Source of the DNA: Nostoc sp. TCL240-02
Lineage (GTDB): Bacteria; Cyanobacteriota; Cyanobacteriia; Cyanobacteriales; Nostocaceae
DNA: 64,000 bases
Reading direction: 5' to 3'
Assembly: GCF_013343235.1 (NCBI RefSeq)
Contig: NZ_CP040094.1
Span: 1,426,501-1,490,500, forward strand
Below, piece by piece: positions 18,127 through 25,470 of the stretch; the stretch's first letter is position 1; each line of letters begins with the position of its first letter. Position numbers and translations under genes: made by a program. A model generated the notes under the pieces. The model was given only the letters and a program-made list of their open reading frames with translations. It was not told the origin of the DNA and did not search any database.

Positions 18127-19038
18127 ATGATACCTCAACGTATAAAACAACAAACAGGACTTTATGCCTTGGTTGATGGCATACCTTTTCAGTTACCCGT
18201 TAATTCTGAACATACACCAGCATTGATGGCGGTATTTCCGATCAACGCCGATCGCGCTAAAGAATTGATCCTAGCAAAGGAAGTACATCCTCTGCGACTA
18301 TGGAATAATCAGGGGTTGTTAGTAATCACAGTGATTAATTATCAGATTACTGACATTGGTAAATACATCGAATTTAGTATTGCGATCGCCTGCACTCATG
18401 GCGCAAAACCAGCCCCGCCACTACTACCTGCTTTATTGATGCAACAGTACGGTACTGGACAGTATGTACTTGATTTACCTGTCAGTACTGAAATTTCTGT
18501 CAAAGGTGGTAAAGGAATTTGGGGAATGCCCAAACATCAAGCTAACTTGGACTTTGTGATTGGCGATCGCACCGTCAGCAGTCAATATGATTTAGATGGG
18601 CAACTAGTGATGAAAATTGAAGTTGCCAAACCTGCCAAAGCTTGGTTTCCCCTGAAAATGGGTGCAGCAAACTACTGTGCATTTCGCGGAATGTTGATGA
18701 AATCCGTGATTTACTTTCAAGGAAAATTGGGATTTTCGCTGTTCAAGCCGGGTTCAGCCAAACTTACCATAGGCGATCATCCCCGTATCCAATCACTAAA
18801 ATACCTAGAAATTAGCCCCGAACCTATATTTACAGGCTTTTTCCCGGAAATTACAGGGATGCTAGATGACCATTTGGAGAGTTGGTTTCTTGGCTACGAC
18901 ACACCCCCCACACAACAACCAGAAGGTTTAGAAAGTGTAGTTAATTTAGGTTTGGGTCAAGAATGGCTACCAGCGCCAAAGGCTTTGCCCAAGGATGATC
19001 AAGCCGAAATGTATGTAATGCCAATTCAAAATTATTGA
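18127..19038 (+). CDS. Acetoacetate decarboxylase (ADC) family protein
   Basis: A 303-residue protein with the ADC-fold core. The segment GGKGIWGMPKHQANLDF places a lysine (about residue 136) where the family has its Schiff-base-type Lys. The strands SVKGG and YLEISPEPIFTGFFPEITG also fit. ADC-like proteins include decarboxylases and many members with aldolase/dehydratase-like activity. The product here is unknown. It starts 72 bases after the hydrolase and continues the same plus-strand cluster, so it likely acts on the same pathway of ketone- or ketoacid-bearing lipid intermediates. Confidence 0.75.
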   Translation: MIPQRIKQQTGLYALVDGIPFQLPVNSEHTPALMAVFPINADRAKELILAKEVHPLRLWNNQGLLVITVINYQITDIGKYIEFSIAIACTHGAKPAPPLLPALLMQQYGTGQYVLDLPVSTEISVKGGKGIWGMPKHQANLDFVIGDRTVSSQYDLDGQLVMKIEVAKPAKAWFPLKMGAANYCAFRGMLMKSVIYFQGKLGFSLFKPGSAKLTIGDHPRIQSLKYLEISPEPIFTGFFPEITGMLDDHLESWFLGYDTPPTQQPEGLESVVNLGLGQEWLPAPKALPKDDQAEMYVMPIQNY

Positions 19039-19058
19039 CATCCTCACCGCCGTGAACG
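19035..19058. mobile_element. Possible IS200/IS605-type end remnant
   Basis: TTGACATCCTCACCGCCGTG and its continuation resemble the subterminal hairpin region I recall from cyanobacterial IS200/IS605-family elements, but the second half of the hairpin is lost. There is no transposase gene. This is recognition from memory, not a search. Confidence 0.3.
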
Positions 19059-19074
19059 CACTTTTAAGAAGGAG

Positions 19075-19196
19075 TAATGAGTAATAAGTAATGAGTAATA
19101 AGTAATGAGTAATAAGTAATGAGTAATAAGTAATGAGTAATAAGTAATGAGTAATAAGTAATGAGTAATAAGTAATGAGTAATAAGTAATGAGTAA
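19075..19196. repeat. 14-bp tandem repeat, 8.7 copies of TAATGAGTAATAAG
   Basis: Eight perfect units begin at 19075, followed by a ten-base partial unit, with no sequence variation between units. Beyond it the complementary ACTCATTACTC appears twice (19212-19238), so the array and its downstream flank can fold. It lies between the ADC-family gene and the small membrane protein gene and interrupts an otherwise tight cluster. The lack of spacers rules out CRISPR. Confidence 0.95.
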
Positions 19197-19242
19197 ATAC
19201 CCATTTTTCATTCACTCATTACTCCTGACTCATTACTTTAAA

Positions 19243-19271
19243 GCCGTGTTGGAAGCACGGGTTTTAAACCC
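19243..19271. repeat. Hairpin GCCGTG...CACGG followed by GGGTTTTAAACCC
   Basis: A five-base stem (CCGTG/CACGG, 19244-19260) with a seven-base loop runs into a short palindrome. Together with 19035-19058 it could mark the two ends of a decayed transposable element enclosing the 14-bp array. Confidence 0.4.
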
Positions 19272-19289
19272 ATTTTTCTGAGAAAAAAT

Positions 19290-19709
19290 ATGATGAATAA
19301 CGGTAAAATTCTCCGCTTATCATTAATTGGCATTGCCATTTTCACCATTGTGAGTGGATTGTTGCAAATGGTTTTGCCTAGTTTGGTACTTTACATTGTC
19401 TCAGCAGAAGTAACCCCAACTAGCCAGCACTTTTTTGCCATCATCGGTATGTTTATGGTGCTGTTTAACGGCGCACTGTTACAAGCATTAATCAGCCCAC
19501 AACCCCAACCTGTTGTCTTAATTTGGGCAGGATTACAAAAATTTGGTGCTTCAATAGGCGTTTGTTTGGCTGTTATCAAGCTAATTTTTTCCCCATTCGC
19601 GCTGCTAATTGCTGGTTTTGACCTGTTATCAGGAGTATTGATTTTCTGGTACTTGTTTCGCTTGCGTACTTTTACACCAGGATACACTTATGAGCAACCA
19701 ACCGCATAA
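19290..19709 (+). CDS. Small four-helix membrane protein of unknown function
   Basis: A 139-residue protein with four hydrophobic segments (about 9-32, 45-66, 75-98 and 100-122) and a short polar C-tail. I do not recognise a named family. Its last 20 bases overlap the start of the patatin gene, so the two are probably translationally coupled, and a membrane-partner role for the patatin is a reasonable guess. The ATG at 19290 or the next codon (second Met) could start it. Confidence 0.65.
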   Translation: MMNNGKILRLSLIGIAIFTIVSGLLQMVLPSLVLYIVSAEVTPTSQHFFAIIGMFMVLFNGALLQALISPQPQPVVLIWAGLQKFGASIGVCLAVIKLIFSPFALLIAGFDLLSGVLIFWYLFRLRTFTPGYTYEQPTA

Positions 19710-21231
19710 ACCTTACGGCACTCCTGAACCAACATATTCAGGGAATAAACGTTCCTTGATTTTAGCTGGTGGTGGAATGCGTGTAGCTTACCAAGCTGGA
19801 GCTATCCGCGCCTTACTCGAATCAGGACTATGTTTTAATCATGCGGATGGTACTTCCGGCGGTACGATGAATTTAGCAATGCTGCTATCTGGACTATCGC
19901 CGATTGAGATGTGCGATCGCTGGCGGACTTTGAATGTTAAAGATTTTGTCTCCTTTATCCCTCTAGAAAAATACCTCAAAGCCTGGGATTTGTTGTCTAT
20001 GGGAGATGCAGACGGCATTATTGATCGCGTTTTCCCCCACTTGGGAATTGATATCAGCAAAATCAATGCCTCGCAGGGAATGGAAGGTACATTTAATGTT
20101 TGCAACTTTACTCACAAAACCAATGAAGTCATTCCCCACGATCGCCTAGATTTAGATTTATTGGTTGCAGGGATTTCTCTCCCCATCTTTATGCCACCTG
20201 TACAGAAAGGTGATTATCTCTACATGGATTCCGTGTGGATTAAAGATGTTAATCTCATGGAAGCGGTGCGCCGGGGTGCAGATGAACTTTGGGTATTGTG
20301 GTGCATTGGCAACAGTAGCGAATATCAAACGGGAATTTTTAATCAATATGTCCACATGATGGAACTGAGTGCGAACGGGGCATTTTTTGAAGAGTGCGAT
20401 CGCATCAATGAAATCAACCAGAGAATTTTGCAAGGGGAGACAGTTTACGGACATACCCAACCGATCAAACTCCACCTCATCAAACCCGCTTATCCTTTAC
20501 CTCTTGATCCTGATTATTACTTGGGGAACATTGATGGTGCAACTTTAGTTGATATGGGTTACGCCGATGCTAAACAATATTTGCAAACCATGTCACCCGC
20601 AGGATTGCCCCTTCAGCCAGACGCGACCCGAATGCCCAACAACTTGCCAGGAATGACTTTCCGTGAAAGGATGGCGGGTGGATTTGTTTTAAATGAGACT
20701 GACCCGATCCAGGGTGCAGCAAAAGGCAAAGCGCACAATTCCTCACTCTCATTACAACTGACAATTAACATTTGTGACTTAAAACGTTTTTTGGGTGATA
20801 CCACTTACACTGCTAGTATTGCTGGTAATATTAGTTTTGCAGATTTTGGCGAACACATTCCCCTCAAAAGAGGCGTGTTTAACCTGTTTGCTCATAACCA
20901 TAATCCCGAATCTAAATACATTACTTATGAACTTGCTTTTGAACATGGTAATCAAGATTACTACTTAGTAGGCAAGAAAGAACTGCATAACGATCCGGGA
21001 TTTGATTTGTGGCAAGACATGACAACTATCTATACTTACTTACATCAAGGTACAGATGAAAACAGTCCGATTATCGGTGCAGGAATTTTAACCCTAGATG
21101 TGGGTGACGTAGCCAAGTGCGTTTCCGGGTGGCGAATCACTAACGCCAAGTCACTGGCAGAGAAAGCTACATTATTGGCAGAGTTTGGTAGTTTTTTCTG
21201 GGGCAATATTTGGGAAACTTACCAACCGTAA
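19690..21231 (+). CDS. Patatin-like phospholipase with a C-terminal domain shared with the GMC oxidoreductase
   Basis: A 513-residue protein. The N-terminal patatin domain has the glycine-rich oxyanion loop LAGGGMRVAYQAG (about residues 19-31) and the nucleophile motif G-T-S56-G-G. The catalytic Asp is probably D180, but it reads MDSVW where the family usually has D-G-G/A, so the dyad is slightly unusual. After about residue 310 a second domain begins (FRERMAGGF...), ending in DPGFDLWQDMTTIY and PIIGAGIL. It parallels the C-terminal domain of the oxidoreductase encoded at 14477-16810. Patatins hydrolyse acyl esters of lipids. The shared tail suggests both enzymes dock on the same partner, membrane or substrate. 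Confidence 0.85.
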   Translation: MSNQPHKPYGTPEPTYSGNKRSLILAGGGMRVAYQAGAIRALLESGLCFNHADGTSGGTMNLAMLLSGLSPIEMCDRWRTLNVKDFVSFIPLEKYLKAWDLLSMGDADGIIDRVFPHLGIDISKINASQGMEGTFNVCNFTHKTNEVIPHDRLDLDLLVAGISLPIFMPPVQKGDYLYMDSVWIKDVNLMEAVRRGADELWVLWCIGNSSEYQTGIFNQYVHMMELSANGAFFEECDRINEINQRILQGETVYGHTQPIKLHLIKPAYPLPLDPDYYLGNIDGATLVDMGYADAKQYLQTMSPAGLPLQPDATRMPNNLPGMTFRERMAGGFVLNETDPIQGAAKGKAHNSSLSLQLTINICDLKRFLGDTTYTASIAGNISFADFGEHIPLKRGVFNLFAHNHNPESKYITYELAFEHGNQDYYLVGKKELHNDPGFDLWQDMTTIYTYLHQGTDENSPIIGAGILTLDVGDVAKCVSGWRITNAKSLAEKATLLAEFGSFFWGNIWETYQP

Positions 21232-21406
21232 ATTCCAAATTAAACCTCTGCTGAGTGGAGTATAAAGGTTTAAAGGTGTAGGGAAAATACATTTTCATGT
21301 TTAGTTGTGCAATTTTCTCTTGAATCCTTCCTGCCTTCTCCCAAAGGGAGACGCTAAAAGCGATCTGCCTTCTGCCTTTTTTCACAACTTTTCAGGAGAT
21401 ATTAAC

Positions 21407-23611
21407 ATGAGCGATCGCCTTACGCCTTTACCCTCATCATTCTTATTCGGTGTTGCAACTGCTGACCATCAGTGTGAAGCTTACGATTCCCAGTTTGAAG
21501 ATATTCGAGATGTATGGGAACGTCGTCGCGGTATTACGGTCAGGGGTCGAGCTACTGACTTTTGGCATCGCTACGCTGAAGATATCGCCTTAGCTCAGTC
21601 CCTTGGTTGCAAGTCCTTCCGGTTTTCGATTGCTTGGTCACGGGTAGAACCTGAACCCGGTAAGTTCAGTGAAGAAGCTTTTGAACATTATCGCCAAGTA
21701 ATTGAAACTATCAGATCGCATGGTTTAGAACCAATTGTAACTCTGCATCACTTCACTCATCCCATCCATGTAGAAGCACGGGGGGGGCTAACTGCGCCAG
21801 AATTTCCAGCTATTTTTGCTAACTACGCCACAGAAGTCGCCAAGCGTTTGGGTCATTTGGCACGTTATTGGATTAGCTTTAACGAACCTAGTCAATTAAT
21901 TTACGGTTACATCAAACCTTGGTGGGAAAGAGCCTATTTTATGCCCCCAGGTTTGGAGCGTGGTGCGACTTTTGCCGATCAAATGACCGCCGTGCAGAAA
22001 CTCATGCGGAATTTGTTTGTTTCCCATACACGCGCCAGAAAGATTCTCAAAGAATACAACCCAGATGCTCAAGTGGGAGCAAACCCCATGTTATTGGGTC
22101 TGCCTCTATGGTTGCAGAAATTGGTGGATCGCAATGTCACTAATCTGCGTCGTCCCGAAGATATGATTTCCCAGGGTAAACGTTTTACTGAGCGTAGTTT
22201 GTTGGAAAAGGGAAAAGTTGATGTTGTCATTGCTAATTTGACTATTACCGCCGAGCGACAACAGCAAGTAGCGTTTTCGGAAACTTATTATCAGGCGGGG
22301 CAATTTCTCTTAGTCAAAGCCAGCAGTCCCATTCAGCAACCAGAAAATCTAGCTCAGAAAACAGTAGCAGTTGTCAAGAGTTCGACGGCGGAATCTGCCA
22401 TAGAATACCTGTTACCCACAGTTGAAGTCAAAGTAGTAGAAGATTACGCTGATGCCTTGCAAGCCTTGGATTATGAGCAAGTGAGTGCCATTCTTGCAGA
22501 TGACACAATTCTCTTGGGTCTGATGAGACAACAACCAGGGCAATATCGACTGGTGGGTAAAAATGGTGAAGGGCTGACAGTAGAGAACTATGGCGCAGCT
22601 GTAGTTAAAGGCGATCGCGCCCTCTTGAATATTGTAGATACAGTAGTGCGACAGTTTAAAGAATCCGGGGCTTGGCAAGCTAGCTATAGTCATTACTTCC
22701 CCAATCAACCCGTCCCACCTGTACCAAAAATCGGCAGACGTTCAACCCTAGCTGACATCACCACAGGCGGATCTTCTAGTCCAACTATCGGACAGCCTCA
22801 ACCCGGTACACCACTGCGACGTATTCAAGACCGTGATTATTTAGTTGTCGCAGTCAAAGAAAACGTACCTGGCTTTGGCTACCGCGACCCCAAAACCGGA
22901 GAATTTAGCGGCTTAGAGATTGATTTAGCGCGTTTAATTGCCAAGCAAATCTTCGGCGATCCCAGCAAAGTGAAATTTATCGCCGTTTCCACCCAACAAC
23001 GCTTACCCGTACTGCGATCGCTCACCCGCATCTTTGACCCAATTTTCAAGATTTTCAGCGTACTTTCCACATCATTGACAAGTAACTGGTGGCACTTAGG
23101 TATGGCTGGGAAATTACCCACATTTCTCTGTCCTCAAGAATGTGTAGGTCAACAAGATTTTGTTGGTTTTGACTATTACTGGGGGATTAGCAATCTCCGA
23201 CTCAACCGCATTCAACAATTAATGGATGCTGCTTTTGGACGTTTTAGTAATGCGCCAGTTTGGTCTGGTGTTCTCTACGATATGCTCAAATTCCACGCCC
23301 AGTTATTCCCCGATAAAGAGATTATGATTATTGAGAATGGCTGTGTAGAAGTAGCCGATAAAGTCGTCAAGCGTGAAGACTACATTCGCCAGCATCTCCA
23401 ACAAGTGCAACGCGCCCGTCAAGACGGGATAAACGTCATCGGTTACGTCTCCTGGTGTATCACCTCTAACCGCGAGTGGGGTCTGAAATTTGGTCCAGAT
23501 AGCGATTTTGGGCTATATCACATTGACCTAGATACAGACCCAGAACTCAAACGCCAACCAACCCCAGCCGCTAACTTATACCGCGATATCATCAAACAAA
23601 ACAGCGTCTAA
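21407..23611 (+). CDS. GH1 beta-glycosidase with an inserted, circularly permuted SBP_bac_3 domain
   Basis: A 734-residue protein. ATG 21407 is chosen because AGGAG (21394-21398) sits eight bases upstream; the frame is open from 21305. The N-terminal part is glycoside hydrolase family 1 (FLFGVATADHQCEAYD at the start, acid/base Glu160 in FNEPSQ). The C-terminal part resumes GH1 (SNWWHLGMAG, FVGFDYYWG, nucleophile Glu643 in MIIENG). Between them, residues about 265-540 form an amino-acid-binding-protein-like SBP_bac_3 domain in swapped order. First comes its later part (GKVDVVIANLTITAERQQQV to the C-terminal helix), then a Ser/Pro/Gly linker, then its N-terminal part (DYLVVAVKENVPGFGYRD to QQRLPVL). 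No signal peptide is visible. The enzyme closes the lipid-enzyme cluster and may act on glycosylated lipids. The insertion could make it ligand-gated. Confidence 0.85.
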   Translation: MSDRLTPLPSSFLFGVATADHQCEAYDSQFEDIRDVWERRRGITVRGRATDFWHRYAEDIALAQSLGCKSFRFSIAWSRVEPEPGKFSEEAFEHYRQVIETIRSHGLEPIVTLHHFTHPIHVEARGGLTAPEFPAIFANYATEVAKRLGHLARYWISFNEPSQLIYGYIKPWWERAYFMPPGLERGATFADQMTAVQKLMRNLFVSHTRARKILKEYNPDAQVGANPMLLGLPLWLQKLVDRNVTNLRRPEDMISQGKRFTERSLLEKGKVDVVIANLTITAERQQQVAFSETYYQAGQFLLVKASSPIQQPENLAQKTVAVVKSSTAESAIEYLLPTVEVKVVEDYADALQALDYEQVSAILADDTILLGLMRQQPGQYRLVGKNGEGLTVENYGAAVVKGDRALLNIVDTVVRQFKESGAWQASYSHYFPNQPVPPVPKIGRRSTLADITTGGSSSPTIGQPQPGTPLRRIQDRDYLVVAVKENVPGFGYRDPKTGEFSGLEIDLARLIAKQIFGDPSKVKFIAVSTQQRLPVLRSLTRIFDPIFKIFSVLSTSLTSNWWHLGMAGKLPTFLCPQECVGQQDFVGFDYYWGISNLRLNRIQQLMDAAFGRFSNAPVWSGVLYDMLKFHAQLFPDKEIMIIENGCVEVADKVVKREDYIRQHLQQVQRARQDGINVIGYVSWCITSNREWGLKFGPDSDFGLYHIDLDTDPELKRQPTPAANLYRDIIKQNSV

Positions 23612-23959
23612 TACCAATCCAAAATTCAAAAATCCATATTTTACAAGGGTTTCTGAGAAATATGTATTGGTGAATTTTGGAGCAATACGGTTCAGTTAGT
23701 GCCAAAAACCTTTCAGGACTTACGCAAAAACTCACTGAAAATCTTATTCCTTTGTGTCCTTTGTGTCCTACCCTACGGGAAGCCGCTCCGCGTCTATGCG
23801 GTTCGTTTTTTCTTAATTTTCGCTAAGTCTTGTCCTTAACTGAACGGTATTGAATTTTGGAGGATTGCTACAAACCACAAACCCTCCAAGTTTAAAAAAT
23901 CATATATGTAGAGACGCACAACTTCGCCTCTCTACATCTCACTCAACCCCTTAATACCC
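23612..23959. other. Intergenic region occupied largely by a MITE
   Basis: No gene is seen in 348 bases. Half of it is the repeat element at 23683-23852. The rest is AT-rich sequence before the SDR gene. Confidence 0.6.
23683..23852. mobile_element. 170-bp MITE-like element with 16-bp terminal inverted repeats
   Basis: The left end CAATACGGTTCAGTTA (23683-23698) and the right end TAACTGAACGGTATTG (23837-23852) are inverted repeats with one mismatch. Immediately outside both ends stands the same ten bases AATTTTGGAG (23673-23682 and 23853-23862), as expected for a target-site duplication. The inside (GGACTTACGC, then GTGTCC repeats and CCGCTCCGCG) has no coding capacity, so it would need a transposase supplied in trans. 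Confidence 0.7.
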
Positions 23960-24772
23960 ATGCCCAAAACAGTTTTCATCACCGGAACATCCAGTGGAAT
24001 TGGGAAATTCACCACCATATACTTCGCGCGACAAGGCTGGAACGTTGCAGCCACGATGCGAAACCCCAGCCAAGACCAGAATTTCCGTGAATTTTCTAAC
24101 ATCAAAGTATATTTTTTAGATGTTACAGATAATAACAGTATTCAAACTGCGATCGCTTCTGCCATCCAAGATTTTGGTCAAATTGATGTTTTAGTAAATA
24201 ACGCTGGTTATGGTGTAGATGGTGTATTTGAAGCCATGACTGATGAAATAATCGCCAAACAATTCAATACCAACGTCTTTGGCTTGATGCGAATCACACA
24301 AGCGATCATTCCCCATCTGCGTCAACAAGGTGGTGGCACTATTATTCAAATTGCCAGTATGGGAGGACGAATTACTTTCCCTTTGTATAGCATTTATCAC
24401 AGTTCCAAATGGGCGGTAGAAGGGTTTAGCGAAGCTTTGCACTATGAATTAGAACCATTCAATATCAAAATTAAAATTATTGAACCAGGTGTGATTAAAA
24501 CTGAATTTTACGAAAATAATCGAGCGATCGTGCGTGATGATTTGCCCATGTATCAACCATTAGTAGATACTGCACAAAGGGTATCCCAAGAAGCGGGAAG
24601 AAAAGGAGAGCCGCCAGAATTAGTTGCTCAGGCAATATTTAAAGCAGCCATTGATCATAGTTATAAAATGCGCTATCCCGTTGGTCAACCTGCGCCCATT
24701 TTGCTCATGCTACGTAAATTGTTGCCCGATTATTGGTTTTTCTCCATCATCAAACGTATTTATAAAGTATAA
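23960..24772 (+). CDS. Short-chain dehydrogenase/reductase (classical SDR)
   Basis: A 270-residue SDR. The cofactor motif TGTSSGIGKF (residues 8-17), the NNAGYG structural motif near residue 82, the catalytic Ser (IASMGG), Tyr and Lys (YHSSK) and the EPGVIKTEF loop are in the usual order. The closest style is that of oxidoreductases acting on lipids, retinoids or steroids, but SDR substrate calls from sequence are weak. It lies about 350 bases beyond the GH1 gene, separated by a MITE, so it may or may not belong to the lipid-enzyme cluster. Confidence 0.85.
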   Translation: MPKTVFITGTSSGIGKFTTIYFARQGWNVAATMRNPSQDQNFREFSNIKVYFLDVTDNNSIQTAIASAIQDFGQIDVLVNNAGYGVDGVFEAMTDEIIAKQFNTNVFGLMRITQAIIPHLRQQGGGTIIQIASMGGRITFPLYSIYHSSKWAVEGFSEALHYELEPFNIKIKIIEPGVIKTEFYENNRAIVRDDLPMYQPLVDTAQRVSQEAGRKGEPPELVAQAIFKAAIDHSYKMRYPVGQPAPILLMLRKLLPDYWFFSIIKRIYKV

Positions 24773-24807
24773 ATATACCTAGAAAAAATTATCTGCTTAC
24801 CTGAGAT

Positions 24808-24972
24808 TTACCACAATATAATTGGTAAACCTGCAATGATAGAGGCAATACCTGTCCAAAGAGTGAACTGTTCAAGGTTTCCTTCATCCAAAGCAAGACT
24901 CATTTGCTTAATTGCTGATAATAGTCCAGCTAATAGTAGTACAAAGAATGCAAAATATCTCAAAGCAATCAT
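24808..24972 (-). CDS. Small two-helix membrane protein, 54 residues
   Basis: An ATG frame on the minus strand encodes MIALRYFAFFVLLLAG at its start, a polar middle (KQMSLALDEGNLEQF) and a second hydrophobic stretch ending IIAGLPIILW. Two transmembrane segments around a short charged loop give a coherent small membrane protein rather than random sequence. The stop is at 24808-24810. It converges with the SDR gene. No family name is recognised and the ribosome site is weak (GGG eight bases before the ATG). Function is unknown. Confidence 0.55.
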   Translation of the reverse strand: MIALRYFAFFVLLLAGLLSAIKQMSLALDEGNLEQFTLWTGIASIIAGLPIILW

Positions 24973-25100
24973 ACTTTGCCCTACTTGAATGTAAAAGTAA
25001 ACATAATAGGTTTCTAACAGGCTCTACCATGTTTTTCTGTTTCAGATTTAGCACTTTAGAGGCTACAGCGATAATGATTGATTTTGAACCTTGAGATAGG

Positions 25101-25184
25101 TTATTGCGTCAGTATGTTGATCAACAGGGTCGTGTAGATTATATTGCTTGGAAAACAGAGCAACCTCAAGTGCTAGGAGATTAG
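25101..25184 (+). pseudogene. Fragment of a DUF547-family gene
   Basis: The plus strand reads LLRQYVDQQGRVDYIAWK and continues EQPQVLGD before a stop. This matches the typical N-terminal pattern of DUF547 proteins (leucine-rich helix, YVD..GRVDY..W). No start precedes it and nothing recognisable follows, so only a short remnant of the gene is left. Confidence 0.5.
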
Positions 25185-25276
25185 TTGTCAAGTCAAAAAA
25201 TCTGGACTTTACATCTCATTGCAACACTTTTGAGCAATTGGAATTGTGAATCAACCAAATAAATTTACTTTAACGA

Positions 25277-25470
25277 CTAGTACAACACGGCGGAAATAAA
25301 CCAATCATTCCAAATCAACAAAACCCTGATGCTGTATTCATTTTTAATTTTTAATTTTTAATTCCGCCTTGCGGTACTAGCTACTTATAAAACCAGATTC
25401 ACCACGCTTGAAATGGAACTAAGCACAGGGGTTGACATTTGCTGTTACTATTTCCGCAGTGCTGTATTAG
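25277..25470. mobile_element. MITE-like element overlapping the 3' end of the MFS gene
   Basis: The 22 bases at 25277-25298 and the reverse complement of 25449-25470 agree at 19 positions (core GCGGAAATA with TACA and CAC blocks). The enclosed 150 bases are AT-rich with three TTTTTAA heptamers (25341-25361) and non-coding. The right arm supplies the last codons and the TAG stop of the MFS transporter gene. Confidence 0.5.

Noticed and set aside
19075..19196. CRISPR array
   Set aside because: Units are contiguous 14-mers without spacers, and no cas genes are nearby.
18967..19215. Minus-strand open frame encoding a Leu/Ile/Thr/Tyr repeat peptide
   Set aside because: It is the translation of the 14-bp tandem array and has no non-repetitive core.
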